Positions 30,030-40,691 are shown, numbered from the stretch's first letter. The stretch is 64,000 nt of DNA from Thalassotalea profundi (GCF_014653195.1 NZ_BNAH01000005.1:254300-318299), one strand, 5' to 3'. The notes: generated by a model from the letters alone, not told the origin. Translations and numbers: made by a program.

Positions 30030-31262
30030 TTAGTTAATAAAATCTTTAATTACTTTTTGAGTGCTAATTTCAAAGTCATTAGCATCAACAGCAGAGGTTA
30101 TGGTTATCGACTCTATACTCAGGTCAGCGTCTTTAGGTTTGATATAATGCATTGTTTGGGTATTGAAAAATACTTTAACTTTTGGTTTTAGCGGTTCATC
30201 ACGATTTCCATGCATTACCATGGCAAGTCGTTCGTCTGAAAGTTGCACCACTGAACCTACTGGATGTACGCCTAAATATTTAATAAATTGTTGAACGATA
30301 TTAGGATCAAACTTTGTATTACTAGAAATTAGATAACGAAAAACATTAAGAGGTTGTAGGGCTTTTTTATAATTTTTTTCGCCAGTCATAGCATCATATA
30401 CATCGACAATAGCCATCATTCTGGCAAGTTTAGAAAGTTTATCTTTAGACAATCCTCGCGGATAGCCAGAACCATCAAGACGCTCATGATGGTTCATTGT
30501 CATGTCAGTAATAATCGGGCTTGTAAAACCTTCTCTTTTGCAAATCTCTATACCTTGTATTGTATGTTTTTTTACCACAGATAGTTCATTGGTAGATAAT
30601 GAATCAGGTTTGGCGATTATACCTTCTGGCACTTTTGCGGTACCAATATCATGAAGTAACGCGCCTAAGGTAATTTGTTGGACGAGATCTGGTTTAATTC
30701 CCAGAAACAAAGAAAATCCGCACATGTGTATTGCGCAGTTGATTGTATGTTCCCATTGGTAGGTTGAATGGTGACGAATACGCGTTAATATTGCTATTGC
30801 GTACTCATTTCTCATTACCGATTGCATTATTTCAATAGCAAGTTCTTCAATTCCGTCTGTGGATATTTTTTGCCCTTTACTAGCTTGAAGAAATAATGAT
30901 TTTATTTTGTCGTTAGCTTCTTGGTATAACTTGTGTGAATGCTCTAGCTCTTGATCAACGCTGGTGGGCGCTATTGCTTTATGGTGCTCTCCTGCTGCTT
31001 TTTTGGTATCTGTGTCACTACTTTCATTCTTATTAATATTATTTGAATTAATTTTTGTTGATTTTTCAAGTGCTTCTAATTGCTCAGGCTGCAATTCTAC
31101 AACAACTTTATCAACACCTTGCTTTTTTAATAGAGCAATCGTACGCTCTGAATTCACCACTCCTTGATTTTTAACTTTGTGGTCACTGTTTTTTAAAATA
31201 ATATCTTTAACAAACATACCCACTTTTAAGTCATTTATTGATAAGGTTATAAGCTCTGTCAT
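30030..31262 (-). CDS. HD-GYP domain c-di-GMP phosphodiesterase with DUF3391
   Basis: The 410-residue cytoplasmic protein has an N-terminal DUF3391 region (about 1-70, KVGMFVKDIIL) and a HD-GYP domain from about residue 150. Motifs are HTINCAIHMC, LLHDIGTAKVPEGI, MNHHERLDGSGYPRGL and DVYDAMTGEKNY. The HD and GYP residues needed for c-di-GMP hydrolysis are all present, so it is likely active. No membrane segment or receiver is seen; how it is controlled is not clear. Confidence 0.92.
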   Translation of the reverse strand: MTELITLSINDLKVGMFVKDIILKNSDHKVKNQGVVNSERTIALLKKQGVDKVVVELQPEQLEALEKSTKINSNNINKNESSDTDTKKAAGEHHKAIAPTSVDQELEHSHKLYQEANDKIKSLFLQASKGQKISTDGIEELAIEIMQSVMRNEYAIAILTRIRHHSTYQWEHTINCAIHMCGFSLFLGIKPDLVQQITLGALLHDIGTAKVPEGIIAKPDSLSTNELSVVKKHTIQGIEICKREGFTSPIITDMTMNHHERLDGSGYPRGLSKDKLSKLARMMAIVDVYDAMTGEKNYKKALQPLNVFRYLISSNTKFDPNIVQQFIKYLGVHPVGSVVQLSDERLAMVMHGNRDEPLKPKVKVFFNTQTMHYIKPKDADLSIESITITSAVDANDFEISTQKVIKDFIN

Positions 31263-31464
31263 GGTTAATTTTCATTACTGCACTTCTTTATATAGTTGCT
31301 TATTTTTAAGTGTTTCTCAATAATTTTACTTAAATTTTAAACGTTCCCATTAATGATAAAATTATTTGCTTGTAACATTTCTGACTTATTTTAGAAATAA
31401 AAAATACATATTACTAAAACAATTCTGTCATTTTTCATCCGTAGGATATCCCAAAACTTAAATC

Positions 31465-31518
31465 AAGCTGATTAAGTGAATGTTTTATTAATTATTAGTT
31501 CATTCCCTTAATCAGCTT
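31465..31518 (+). repeat. Large inverted repeat in the 5' leader of the lipoprotein gene
   Basis: AAGCTGATTAAG (31465-31476) pairs with CTTAATCAGCTT (31507-31518), and inside it GAATG (31478-31482) pairs with CATTC (31501-31505) across one mismatch and an AT-rich 18-base loop. It ends 35 bases before the ATG at 31554. It lacks a U-tract, so it is either an operator for a dimeric regulator or a leader RNA structure. Confidence 0.6.
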
Positions 31519-31553
31519 ATACATTTTAAACACTAAATCTGCGGAGCAGACAA

Positions 31554-34319
31554 ATGCAAATAAAAACACTTTTTAAAATAAGTACTATTGCGGGCGCATT
31601 AACATTAGCTGGCTGTGGTGGTGACATTAACCTTGAGTCAAATGTAGATAACTCAGTAGGTGATACTAATATTAGTAACCCTGCACCGACAACACCCGAT
31701 ACAGTTGAATTACCAGGTAAAGCAAGTACTGCTTTATCAACGGAAGTTAGTGGTTCACTTGGATTTGACGTAACAGTACGTGTTTTAGATGGCCAAGTTA
31801 CTGAAGATATGACATTAGTTGCATCTGCAGATGGCACACCAGTTTTCTATGCGGTAAGTGGTTCTTTTGAAATGATGGCAAATACCACATTAACTATTGA
31901 GCCAGGTGTTGTTGTTTTTGGTCAATCAGGTAATGACTATATTGTTATTCATCGTGATGCAGACATTATGGCTGAAGGTACAAAAGCTAATCCGATTATT
32001 TTAACTTCAATCGCTGATGTAAAAGGTGATGAAGCTACTGCTGGTCAATGGGGTGGTTTAGTTATTTTAGGTAATGCACCATCAAATAAATGTCCAACTG
32101 ATGGTAGTGAGTGTGCGCTTCAAGTAGAAGGTGTGGCAGACGGTGCTGTTTTCGGTGGTGAAGACTGGGAAGATAATTCAGGTGTTTTAAAATATGTTGT
32201 GGTTAAATATGCAGGTTATGAAATTGCACCAGATAATGAGTTAAACGGTATCACATTTGGTGGTGTCGGTTCTGGTACTACTGTTGAATATATTCAAGTC
32301 CATGCAAATGCCGATGATGGTGTGGAATTTTTTGGTGGCGCAGTAAATGTTAAGCATTTAGTACTTACTGCTAACAAAGATGACAGCATTGACTGGGATA
32401 ATGGTTATAAAGGTAACATCCAACATATCTATATCGAACATGCTAAAAATGCCGGCGAAGCTAACCGTGCTATTGAAGCTGATAATGACGGTTCATCTCC
32501 AGCTAAAGAACCACAATCAAACCCTACATTAGCCAATATGACAATTATTGGTAATAACTTTGATACGCCAGATAAAGCGTCTGAAGGTATTTATTTACGT
32601 GAAGGTACAGCCGCTAAAATTTTCAATACCGTTATTACTGGTACTGATGAGATGGGAGAGTGTTTGGAGTTTGAAGGTGGTGACACGTCTTCTGTAACCG
32701 TTGATAACGCGACAAGTGGAAAAATTGTAATGCAAAACAGCATTATGGCTTGTACTAACGGCGAAAACTTTAAAGATTCAAAAGCAGCTGATGGTTCTGT
32801 GCTACTTGATTTAGAATCATGGTTTACTGCTGAACCTTCAAACATGATCAGCACTTCAATTTTAATTGATGAAAATGGCGTACCTAATGCTAATTCTCCA
32901 TTAATTGCAGCTGATGCTGGCCAAGATGTTGCCAATACACAAGGCGGATTTTTTGATTCTGTAAGCCATATCGGTGCTTTTGATGGCACAACTGATTGGC
33001 GTGATGGTTGGGCGTTTGGTTTTGGTGGTGGTGTAGTAACAGCACAAGTTGAAGCTAGCGGTTGTCCAACAGGTACTACGGCTATTTCACCTGTTGATGG
33101 TGTAACCACTACATGTGAAATGAAAGGTTTTATTACTAGTGATATTACACTGACAGCAAACAATATTTATGCGTTAGACGGCGCAGTATTTGTTGGTGAA
33201 GATAAAGCTAATTCAGCAACCTTAACTATTGAAGCGGGTACTACAATTTACGGTCGTTCAGGTAATGACTATTTAGTGATAAGCCGCGACTCAAAAATTC
33301 AAGCAAATGGATCTGCAACAAAACCAATTACATTTACTTCTTCTCAAGACATGACCGGTGCAGAAACATCATCAGGTCAATGGGGCGGTTTAGTGTTGTT
33401 GGGTAATGCTCAATCTAACAAATGTCCTACAGATGGAAGTGATTGTGCGTTACAAGTGGAAGGTGTTGCAGATGGCGCTGTATTTGGAGGCACTAATGAT
33501 GCTGATAATTCAGGTACATTACGTTATGTAGTGGTTAAACATGCGGGTTATGAAATTGCCCCAGACAATGAACTTAATGGTATTACTTTTGGTGGTGTAG
33601 GTTCAGCTACTACCGTTGAATTTATTCAAGTACATGATAATGCCGATGATGGTGTTGAATTCTTTGGTGGTACAGTTAATGCGAAATATGTTGTGTTAAC
33701 CGGTAACAAAGATGACAGCGTTGATTGGGATAACGGCTACCGTGGTAACTTACAATATGTTTTAGTTAAGCATGCAGCTAACGATGGTGAAGCTAACCGA
33801 GCTATTGAAGCAGATAATGACGGTTCTACGCCAAATAAAATGCCTCAATCAAATCCTACTATTGCTAATATGACGATTATTGGAAATGGCTTTGATACAC
33901 CAGATAAAGCATCTGAAGGTATCTATTTACGTGAAGGTACTAAAGCACAATTCCATAACTTTGTAGTTACAGGTTATGCAGGTATGGGCGAATGTTTTGA
34001 AATGGAAGCTGGCTTAACCGTTGATCAAGCAATTGCTGGAGATACAGCCATTACTAACTCTGTATTCGCTTGTGGTGAAAACTTTAAAAACACAACAGAC
34101 TCGAGTGCTAATGCATTTGACTTAGGCGCATGGGTAACAGCTCAAGATGCTAATACTACCGCTACAGATATGAGTGCTGTTATTGATGGTATTTTCACTA
34201 CAGATAGTACTACACCGTATGACTTTACTGGTAATGCATTCTTCGATAATGCTGACCATATAGGTGCAGTAAGTGCAACTAATAACTGGACAGCTGGTTG
34301 GACGGTAGGTTTAGAGTAA
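31554..34319 (+). CDS. Surface or periplasmic lipoprotein made of two tandem beta-helix-like modules
   Basis: The 921-residue protein has a lipobox LAGC with the lipidated cysteine at residue 21. Two long copies of the same module follow, about residues 111-487 and 556-917. They share GQWGGLVxLGNA, SNKCPTDGS, LQVEGVADGAVFGG, PDNELNGITFGGVGS, DDGVEFFGG, WDNGY, NRAIEADNDGS and SEGIYLREGT. Cysteine pairs recur at equal spacing (C180/C187 and C624/C631; C370/C400 and C814/C840). The short glycine- and asparagine-rich strands suggest a right-handed beta-helix, and similar single modules occur in lipoproteins beside TonB receptors in Bacteroidota. No catalytic residue set is recognised. It precedes a TonB-dependent receptor, so a ligand-capture role is inferred. 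Confidence 0.8.
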   Translation: MQIKTLFKISTIAGALTLAGCGGDINLESNVDNSVGDTNISNPAPTTPDTVELPGKASTALSTEVSGSLGFDVTVRVLDGQVTEDMTLVASADGTPVFYAVSGSFEMMANTTLTIEPGVVVFGQSGNDYIVIHRDADIMAEGTKANPIILTSIADVKGDEATAGQWGGLVILGNAPSNKCPTDGSECALQVEGVADGAVFGGEDWEDNSGVLKYVVVKYAGYEIAPDNELNGITFGGVGSGTTVEYIQVHANADDGVEFFGGAVNVKHLVLTANKDDSIDWDNGYKGNIQHIYIEHAKNAGEANRAIEADNDGSSPAKEPQSNPTLANMTIIGNNFDTPDKASEGIYLREGTAAKIFNTVITGTDEMGECLEFEGGDTSSVTVDNATSGKIVMQNSIMACTNGENFKDSKAADGSVLLDLESWFTAEPSNMISTSILIDENGVPNANSPLIAADAGQDVANTQGGFFDSVSHIGAFDGTTDWRDGWAFGFGGGVVTAQVEASGCPTGTTAISPVDGVTTTCEMKGFITSDITLTANNIYALDGAVFVGEDKANSATLTIEAGTTIYGRSGNDYLVISRDSKIQANGSATKPITFTSSQDMTGAETSSGQWGGLVLLGNAQSNKCPTDGSDCALQVEGVADGAVFGGTNDADNSGTLRYVVVKHAGYEIAPDNELNGITFGGVGSATTVEFIQVHDNADDGVEFFGGTVNAKYVVLTGNKDDSVDWDNGYRGNLQYVLVKHAANDGEANRAIEADNDGSTPNKMPQSNPTIANMTIIGNGFDTPDKASEGIYLREGTKAQFHNFVVTGYAGMGECFEMEAGLTVDQAIAGDTAITNSVFACGENFKNTTDSSANAFDLGAWVTAQDANTTATDMSAVIDGIFTTDSTTPYDFTGNAFFDNADHIGAVSATNNWTAGWTVGLE

Positions 34320-34347
34320 ACACTATAAGGTAACGCTTTAGTGACTA

Positions 34348-34398
34348 AAAGTGATGGTTTGCTTGATTAAACATCTAATCAATACAAATCATCACTTT
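34348..34398 (+). repeat. Long imperfect hairpin between lipoprotein and receptor genes
   Basis: AAAGTGAT (34348-34355) pairs with ATCACTTT (34391-34398). Inside it GTTTG/CAAAT and TTGATTA/TAATCAA also pair. No long U-tract follows. It could reduce read-through from the lipoprotein gene into the receptor gene. Confidence 0.5.
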
Positions 34399-34497
34399 CA
34401 CTTTAATAAAAACCCGCCTAAATGATTACTTAAAGACCTAATGATTATTTACTTGTGACAACACTAAACATGAATAATCGTTTTATCGAGGTTTACT

Positions 34498-37176
34498 ATG
34501 AAAGAACGAACTAACCGTAACAATAGACAACATAATATTAGTCGACTAGCAATTGCGGTATTAGCCAGTATCTCAACTTTTTCTACATTTGCAGAAGAGA
34601 TAAATGAAGATGCGGCAATTGAAGAAGTGGTGGTAAAAGCCAGCCGCTTAAAAGGAACAGCTAGTGCTGTTATCGCAGAACGAAAAAACCAAGCATTTGT
34701 TGCTGACATTTTAGGTGCAGAGCAAATTTCTCGAACAGGTGATAGTGATGCAGCAGCTGCATTACGCCGTGTGACAGGCTTAACATTAGTTGATGGAAAG
34801 TTTATTTATGTACGTGGACTTGGAGAACGTTATTCAAGTACACAATTAAACGGTGCATCAGTACCAAGCCCTGATCCAACCCGAACAGTTATCCCACTTG
34901 ATTTATTTCCTGCACCAATAATTGAGTCACTGTCAGTACAAAAATCTTACTCTCCCTCTATGCCTGCGCATTTTGGTGGTGGTAATGTTGATATTCGCTT
35001 AAAAACCATTCCTTCTGAGTTTATTTTTAATATTGGTGGGAACATTGGTGGTAATACGGATAATTTTGATGACGGCTATTTTTATAGTGGTGGTGGAAAT
35101 GATTGGCGCGGTGAAGATGATGGTACAAGAGCTGCACCACAGACTTTACAGTCTATGTGGAACAGCTATCAACCATTATCATCTTTATCTCAAAGTGAAA
35201 ATAGAGAGATTGCAGCTCAATTAAACCGTGATTATGATTCTGAAATGCAGAGTATTGATCAAGATTATGGTTTAGATTTAACTATTGGTAATCGCTGGGA
35301 ACATGGTGAAAAGCGTTGGGGTGTACTAGCGGCCATTTCTTATGATAATCAATGGGAAGTTAATGAGCTTTATGAAGGTCAAGATTTCAGATTAAATACC
35401 GATGATACTTGGAGCTTGGTTCGAGGTTTTGACCAGGTTCAGACAACTGAACATTCTGTCACTTTATCAGGTATGTTGAACTTAGGTTTTGAATTAAACC
35501 GTAATCATCGTCTTGATTATAGCTTAATTGTACTGCGTGATACTGCTGACACCATGAAAGAAAAACTAGGTAATACCAATAACGTATTACTTAGTGATGG
35601 GCTTCGAGTGCGCGATAGTGAAGTTAGCTATGAAGAACGTGAAATGATCGCCAACCAATTTCGTGGTACCCATAACATACCTAAGTTGATGAACCTTGGT
35701 GTTGATTGGAAATATTCAGACTCGCGTTCAAATCGTTATGCTCCAGGAAACATTTCGACCCGTTTTATTCTCTTAGATGAAAATGAAGATGGGCAATTTG
35801 ATCTGCAAAATGAAAGTAGCTTACGTAATGCGACAACCGCTTCTCGTTATACCTTTCAAAACTTAGATGATGCAGTTGAAAACTACGGAATTAACTTTTC
35901 TCTTCCTTTAATGTTTGGCTCTACAGAAATAGAACTAAAAGCAGGAAGTGATTTTATTAAAAAACATCGTGAAGCTTTTGCTCGTCGAATTGATGTTAAT
36001 ACGCTTGCATTTGATAACGCAGATTTTAATGGTTACCAGTTGAGCACTGTATTATCTGATGATGTGCTACTTAATAATCCGTTAAAAGGAAGTGAAGTCA
36101 TCCTTCGTGATACTTCCGTTAAAGGTGATGACTATTATTCTGCACAAATGATTGATGCTTATTACTTTGAAGCAGATGTGTTTTTAAGTAATACATGGCG
36201 CATTAGTGGAGGCTTACGTTGGGAAGATTATCGTCAGGTAGTTGCTCCGTTAGATCCTGCAACAGGACAGTTTGTTTTACCGGCAGAACCAACGACAGAA
36301 GATCTAAATGATTTAGCATTTCAAGAAGACGATATTTATTCTGCACTTGCATTAACTTATATTATGGATGAAGAAGTACAGTTTAGGTTTTCTTATGGTG
36401 AAACCACTGTTCGCCCTGATATTCGTGAAGTTGCACCAACGACTTACTTAGATCCATTAACAACTTATCCTGTACGTGGTACTGCAGGCATAGAAACCAC
36501 TGAGGTTAAAAACTATGATGCTCGTTGGGAATGGTATATGGATACGGGGGAAAATTTATCAGTAGGATTATTCTATAAAGATATGTTAAACCCTATTGAG
36601 TCGGTGCAATCGCCCGGTCAAGATGGTCCACCATTAGTTGTAATTGCTAATGCCGACGATGGTGAGGTATATGGTGTTGAAGTTGAGTTTATGAAAGACT
36701 TTGCTTTCTTAGGCGACTTTTGGGGAATGAATGGTAATGACTTTTTCTTATCGGGTAATGTGACATTATCTGATTCTGAAATTAACATTAATACCCAACG
36801 AGTAGTTGAGCAAACAAAGGTTTCTGCTGCAATTACGAATCCAACCCGTCGAATGACAGGTCATTCAGAATACGTAGTTAACTTAAACTTAGGTTATGAT
36901 GCGCCTAATGGTAACCACTCAGTTACTTTAGCGTATAACGTATTTGGTGAGCGTATTATTCTTCCTGGTATTGAAGGGCAAGATGATAAGTACGAACAAC
37001 CATTTCACTCGTTAGACTTGGTTTATACTTACTATCCGTCTTTTTCTTCAACAGTTAAGCTTAAAGTACAAAACTTAATGAATGAAGAAAAAGAAATTCA
37101 TTTTTCAGATACATTGTTCCGTAGTGAAACTAAAGGAATTGGTTTCGATTTATCGTTTAAATACGACTTTCAATAA
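34498..37176 (+). CDS. TonB-dependent outer-membrane receptor
   Basis: The 892-residue protein has a signal peptide (to about residue 32, TFA), a TonB box-like IEEVVVKA at 41-48, and a plug domain with AAAALRRVTGLTLV, YVRGLGERYSSTQLNGA and PSPDPTRTVIPLDLFP. A long beta-barrel follows, ending in FDLSFKYDFQ. The GERYSSTQLNG signature marks a receptor subclass common in Bacteroidota and Alteromonadales. No siderophore, vitamin B12 or sugar signature is visible. GAGG precedes the ATG. The upstream lipoprotein and the TonB2 energiser 5 kb downstream point to a joint uptake function. Confidence 0.92.
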   Translation: MKERTNRNNRQHNISRLAIAVLASISTFSTFAEEINEDAAIEEVVVKASRLKGTASAVIAERKNQAFVADILGAEQISRTGDSDAAAALRRVTGLTLVDGKFIYVRGLGERYSSTQLNGASVPSPDPTRTVIPLDLFPAPIIESLSVQKSYSPSMPAHFGGGNVDIRLKTIPSEFIFNIGGNIGGNTDNFDDGYFYSGGGNDWRGEDDGTRAAPQTLQSMWNSYQPLSSLSQSENREIAAQLNRDYDSEMQSIDQDYGLDLTIGNRWEHGEKRWGVLAAISYDNQWEVNELYEGQDFRLNTDDTWSLVRGFDQVQTTEHSVTLSGMLNLGFELNRNHRLDYSLIVLRDTADTMKEKLGNTNNVLLSDGLRVRDSEVSYEEREMIANQFRGTHNIPKLMNLGVDWKYSDSRSNRYAPGNISTRFILLDENEDGQFDLQNESSLRNATTASRYTFQNLDDAVENYGINFSLPLMFGSTEIELKAGSDFIKKHREAFARRIDVNTLAFDNADFNGYQLSTVLSDDVLLNNPLKGSEVILRDTSVKGDDYYSAQMIDAYYFEADVFLSNTWRISGGLRWEDYRQVVAPLDPATGQFVLPAEPTTEDLNDLAFQEDDIYSALALTYIMDEEVQFRFSYGETTVRPDIREVAPTTYLDPLTTYPVRGTAGIETTEVKNYDARWEWYMDTGENLSVGLFYKDMLNPIESVQSPGQDGPPLVVIANADDGEVYGVEVEFMKDFAFLGDFWGMNGNDFFLSGNVTLSDSEININTQRVVEQTKVSAAITNPTRRMTGHSEYVVNLNLGYDAPNGNHSVTLAYNVFGERIILPGIEGQDDKYEQPFHSLDLVYTYYPSFSSTVKLKVQNLMNEEKEIHFSDTLFRSETKGIGFDLSFKYDFQ

Positions 37177-37199
37177 ACGTATGTAAACGTTAACTATTA

Positions 37200-37236
37200 G
37201 CTTAAGTGTTAAAATATATAGTTTTATCACTTAAGC
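37200..37236 (+). repeat. Inverted repeat after the receptor gene
   Basis: GCTTAAGTG (37200-37208) pairs with CACTTAAGC (37228-37236), and an inner TAAAA/TTTTA extends the stem. It lies 23 bases after the receptor stop, before the main terminator, and probably shields the 3' end. Confidence 0.5.
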
Positions 37237-37251
37237 AGACTTAAAACCTGC

Positions 37252-37295
37252 AAAGCACATTGACTTCGTTAAACGGTTAATGTGCTTTTTTATTT
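37252..37295 (+). terminator. Rho-independent terminator of the receptor gene
   Basis: AAAGCACATT (37252-37261) pairs with AATGTGCTTT (37279-37288), followed by a T-rich tail. This separates the receptor gene from the hybrid kinase gene. Confidence 0.8.
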
Positions 37296-37410
37296 CTATC
37301 TTACTTCTCTTTTTTTTAAGTCCTACACTATACTTATTAAATATTTATATGATTTTTATGTTATTCATCAAAAAAATATAAATATTTAATATATTAGGTC
37401 GATTTGGAGA

Positions 37411-40400
37411 ATGATTATCAACGTTGAAAGGAAGCATAACGCTGCGTTAATTGCTAGGTGTATATTGATATTATGTATTACTATTGGTGTTGCGCAATAC
37501 TTGATAATACAGTTTTTACCTTGGCTACAAAGTATATTTCCCTTATTCTCAGCAGTTGTCATTAATTCAATTGTTCTTAGCTTAGCTATTGCCCCTATTT
37601 TGTATTTTATTATTACAAAAAATATATCTGTTGGAACTACGCAGCATCAAGGGATAAGGGCAAAACTTTTTGTCGCCTCAGGCCTACCTTTATTCGTTGC
37701 TGTTTTGTTAATGGTTAATATTGTATCTAAGAAGCAAGAAGATATTAATCATTTGCAACAGTCAAAATTTACGATGAATTTTGACCTACAACTAACTCGT
37801 GCTATTGCGTTTATAAAGGATGAAATTGAGCTTAGTGCGTTATCTTATGCTACTGATGTTGACCAATCTATAGCGCTAGTTAAAAAGCGCAATGATGTAG
37901 ATAACGCGATAGAAAACTTAATCAATATGATTAAGGCTAGTACCACACCAACCTTTAGAGTATCTAATTTAGATATTGAAAAATATATGGTTGAATTACG
38001 TGCAATCAGAGTCAGAGTTGATGATAAATCTATTGATTGGCCTGATGTGCTCAAGTTCTTTATTTATTCCAATAAACAAATATTTAGTAATTTATCTTCA
38101 TTTTCGCAGAACAACAGTCAAAACGTAAACTTAGAACGTACCCATTCAGATCTATTAAAATTGGTACAGTTACAGTTAATTAACGACACCTCATTTCTTA
38201 TACTTAATTTAACCACATCCCCCAATTTAACACGAGCTAGTGCTGATGACTTACATTTTTTTAAACAAGAAATGCGAACGCAAATTAACTTAGATCACTT
38301 CTTCTATGAAAGTTTTACTTCATCGATAAAGCAAAATGAAAATCGCGATTTAATTATTAAATTTAAAACGCCTACGTTTAGTAAAATTAGGATACTCGAA
38401 GATACTTTTCTTGAACAGAAAGTTGAACACATTGTTAATCAGGTGTCGGGTTATATTGGCTATAATGGATTAATTCATCAATTTAAAAATTTCGTATTAC
38501 GTAGAGAACCTCAATATTTAGATGAATTTTTACGTTTGTATAAAGAAGTTTTTGTACTTACGGAAGAACTAAAGAATCATTTTTCATTTGATCGAAAGTC
38601 CGTAGAACAAATAACTATCTTGGAAAATGTCTTAACTCAATATTATCGAAATATTTTACAGATTAAAGTATATGCTTCTCAAGGAAAGTCGCTAGAAGAA
38701 ATAGATCAGTTAGTAAGAGTAGCAGATGCCCCTGCGAAGGAAGCCTTGAGTTATTTACAAAAAAATTTATGGGAATATAAACCACGCTACATGCTGAGTT
38801 TATTAGTGACCAAAAGATATGTTTTAAAAAATATTGAAAATGAATTAGCGCAACGATTACAATTTCAATTAGAAAATTTATTAACTGAAAAACATCACGA
38901 TAAGTATTCCACCGGCTTTATTGCTTTATTGTTGATTATTCTAATTCAAACGTTGGTATTAATGATAAACCGCTATGTGGCAACGTCTTATAACCAAAGG
39001 GTACTTGCTTTGGCTAAAGCTGAAGAAGCTACACAAATGAAATCTGAATTCTTAGCGAATATGAGCCATGAGATCAGAACCCCCATGAATGGTGTGATAG
39101 GCATGCTTGATTTGTTAGAGGATGATACATTATCTCGAATACAGGCTGAAAGGGTAAATACAGCTAAATCGAGCGCAAACTCACTATTAATGCTTATCAA
39201 TGATATTTTAGATTTTTCAAAAATTGAAGCAGGTCAGTTAACAATTGAACACATTGATTTTAATTTGGCTGAAATGCTTACTGACATGAGTCGAATGTTG
39301 GCATTATCGGCACAACAAAAACAATTAGAGATGATTGTTGATTTAAGTGGGATCACACAAACGCATATTAAGTCTGATCCAGGGCGAATTCGTCAAATTA
39401 TGACAAACCTCATTACCAATGCCATTAAATTTACCGAGCAAGGCGAAGTCATTGTTGAGGTTAAATTATCACCACACCCTAGTAGGTCTAATTTATTGCA
39501 ATTAGAAGCTAACGTTGCAGATACAGGAATTGGAGTTCCTAAAGAGCGACAAGCAGAACTATTTGGCGCCTTTAAGCAAATTGATGCTTCAACCACCCGT
39601 AAATATGGTGGGACAGGTTTAGGCTTGAGTATCACCAAGAAACTTTGTCAATTGTTTAATGGTGACATCATGGTAACAAGTGGAAAAGGAAGAGGGAGTT
39701 GTTTTAGTTTCCATATCCAAGTGCAACAAAGTGAGAAAGCACAGTGCTTGTTACCACCTCCAATCACTCAATCAATGAAATTGTGTACTTTAATCGTGGA
39801 TGATAATAAAGACAGCCAAGACACACTCAAAAAACAATTAGCTTTATGGGACATAGAAGTAATATGCGCATTTAGTGGCCAGGAAGCTATACAGTTAATT
39901 GAAGAAAAACAAGCACAACAAATTGATTTTCACTGTAGTTACGCCATTATTGATAATGGGATGTCGACTACAAGTGGCATTACTTTAGCTTTGGAATTAA
40001 AGAAAATGCAAGCTTTAAGATGCGCACAGTTTATGATCATGTTTGAACATAATAAACCGGTTAATCAAACACAACTTCACCTGAATGATATTCATTATAG
40101 TTTTTCTAAACCAATAACAACTGTTGATTTATATCAGTTATTTACCTTAACACCTGAACATCAACTGATAGAGGAAGATGAAAAAGGTTCTACAGAAATT
40201 ACTACTTACCAAAAAGGCAGTGTTTCAAGCACTCATAATACACAGGTACTTATATCTGAACAGCATCAATGGCCTGATAATTTCGAAATATTATTAGTTG
40301 AAGATAACCGGGTAAACCAACTGGTGGCTTTAGGGTTATTGAAAAAAATAGGTTTAACTGCCGATGTTGCAAAAAATGGTAAAGAAGCGCTGGAATTAAT

Positions 40401-40674
40401 TAGAAATAGAAGCGCAGCAGAACAATATAAACTTATTATTATGGATTGCCAAATGCCCATCATGGATGGTTATGAAGCTACCCAGCGTATTCGTTCTGGA
40501 GAAGCTGGAGAAGAAAATACTCAAATTACTATTATTGCTTTAACAGCAAATGCAATGGCTGGAGATAAAGAAAAATGCCTAGCTTCTGGCATGAATGATT
40601 ATTTAAGTAAGCCAATAAAACGTCAATTGTTAATAGATAAACTTAAAAGGTGGTCTAAAATATCTCAGTGTTAG
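37411..40674 (+). CDS. Hybrid histidine kinase with NIT-like sensor and two receiver domains
   Basis: The 1087-residue protein has three hydrophobic segments in the first 110 residues. A long helical sensor region follows (about 110-500), resembling nitrate/nitrite-sensing (NIT)-type helical bundles. A membrane helix (about 508-525) leads to the HisKA domain with H-box [10 protein letters not shown], then the ATPase domain with [16 protein letters not shown] and GGTGLGLSI. Receiver one (about 790-910) is divergent but keeps the DD pair and a candidate aspartate in AIIDNGM. Receiver two (about 955-1080) is canonical, with [18 protein letters not shown] and a lysine in LSKPIK. No HPt domain is seen. 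The NIT label is a pattern-level guess. GGAGA sits unusually close to the ATG. Confidence 0.88.
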   Translation: MIINVERKHNAALIARCILILCITIGVAQYLIIQFLPWLQSIFPLFSAVVINSIVLSLAIAPILYFIITKNISVGTTQHQGIRAKLFVASGLPLFVAVLLMVNIVSKKQEDINHLQQSKFTMNFDLQLTRAIAFIKDEIELSALSYATDVDQSIALVKKRNDVDNAIENLINMIKASTTPTFRVSNLDIEKYMVELRAIRVRVDDKSIDWPDVLKFFIYSNKQIFSNLSSFSQNNSQNVNLERTHSDLLKLVQLQLINDTSFLILNLTTSPNLTRASADDLHFFKQEMRTQINLDHFFYESFTSSIKQNENRDLIIKFKTPTFSKIRILEDTFLEQKVEHIVNQVSGYIGYNGLIHQFKNFVLRREPQYLDEFLRLYKEVFVLTEELKNHFSFDRKSVEQITILENVLTQYYRNILQIKVYASQGKSLEEIDQLVRVADAPAKEALSYLQKNLWEYKPRYMLSLLVTKRYVLKNIENELAQRLQFQLENLLTEKHHDKYSTGFIALLLIILIQTLVLMINRYVATSYNQRVLALAKAEEATQMKSEFLANMSHEIRTPMNGVIGMLDLLEDDTLSRIQAERVNTAKSSANSLLMLINDILDFSKIEAGQLTIEHIDFNLAEMLTDMSRMLALSAQQKQLEMIVDLSGITQTHIKSDPGRIRQIMTNLITNAIKFTEQGEVIVEVKLSPHPSRSNLLQLEANVADTGIGVPKERQAELFGAFKQIDASTTRKYGGTGLGLSITKKLCQLFNGDIMVTSGKGRGSCFSFHIQVQQSEKAQCLLPPPITQSMKLCTLIVDDNKDSQDTLKKQLALWDIEVICAFSGQEAIQLIEEKQAQQIDFHCSYAIIDNGMSTTSGITLALELKKMQALRCAQFMIMFEHNKPVNQTQLHLNDIHYSFSKPITTVDLYQLFTLTPEHQLIEEDEKGSTEITTYQKGSVSSTHNTQVLISEQHQWPDNFEILLVEDNRVNQLVALGLLKKIGLTADVAKNGKEALELIRNRSAAEQYKLIIMDCQMPIMDGYEATQRIRSGEAGEENTQITIIALTANAMAGDKEKCLASGMNDYLSKPIKRQLLIDKLKRWSKISQC

Positions 40675-40691
40675 TGACTGATTAATATTCG

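Noticed and set aside
31425..31443. CTGTCAT followed by TTTTCATCC upstream of the lipoprotein gene, as a possible Pho box
   Set aside because: Only the first half-site fits; the second matches at about three of seven positions, so phosphate control cannot be claimed.
32591..33163. Minus-strand open frame of 190 codons inside the lipoprotein gene
   Set aside because: It is a shadow of the repeated coding sequence; no independent start signal or recognisable domain.
31886..34304. The repeated DNA in the lipoprotein gene considered as a CRISPR-like or phase-variable repeat array
   Set aside because: There are only two long, diverged copies that keep one open frame; this is protein domain duplication, not a short-repeat array.
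37200..37295. Pair of hairpins after the receptor gene considered as a riboswitch for the kinase gene
   Set aside because: The second hairpin has a terminator U-tract and both follow the receptor stop closely; the kinase start is over 110 bases further on, so 3'-end structures explain them better.
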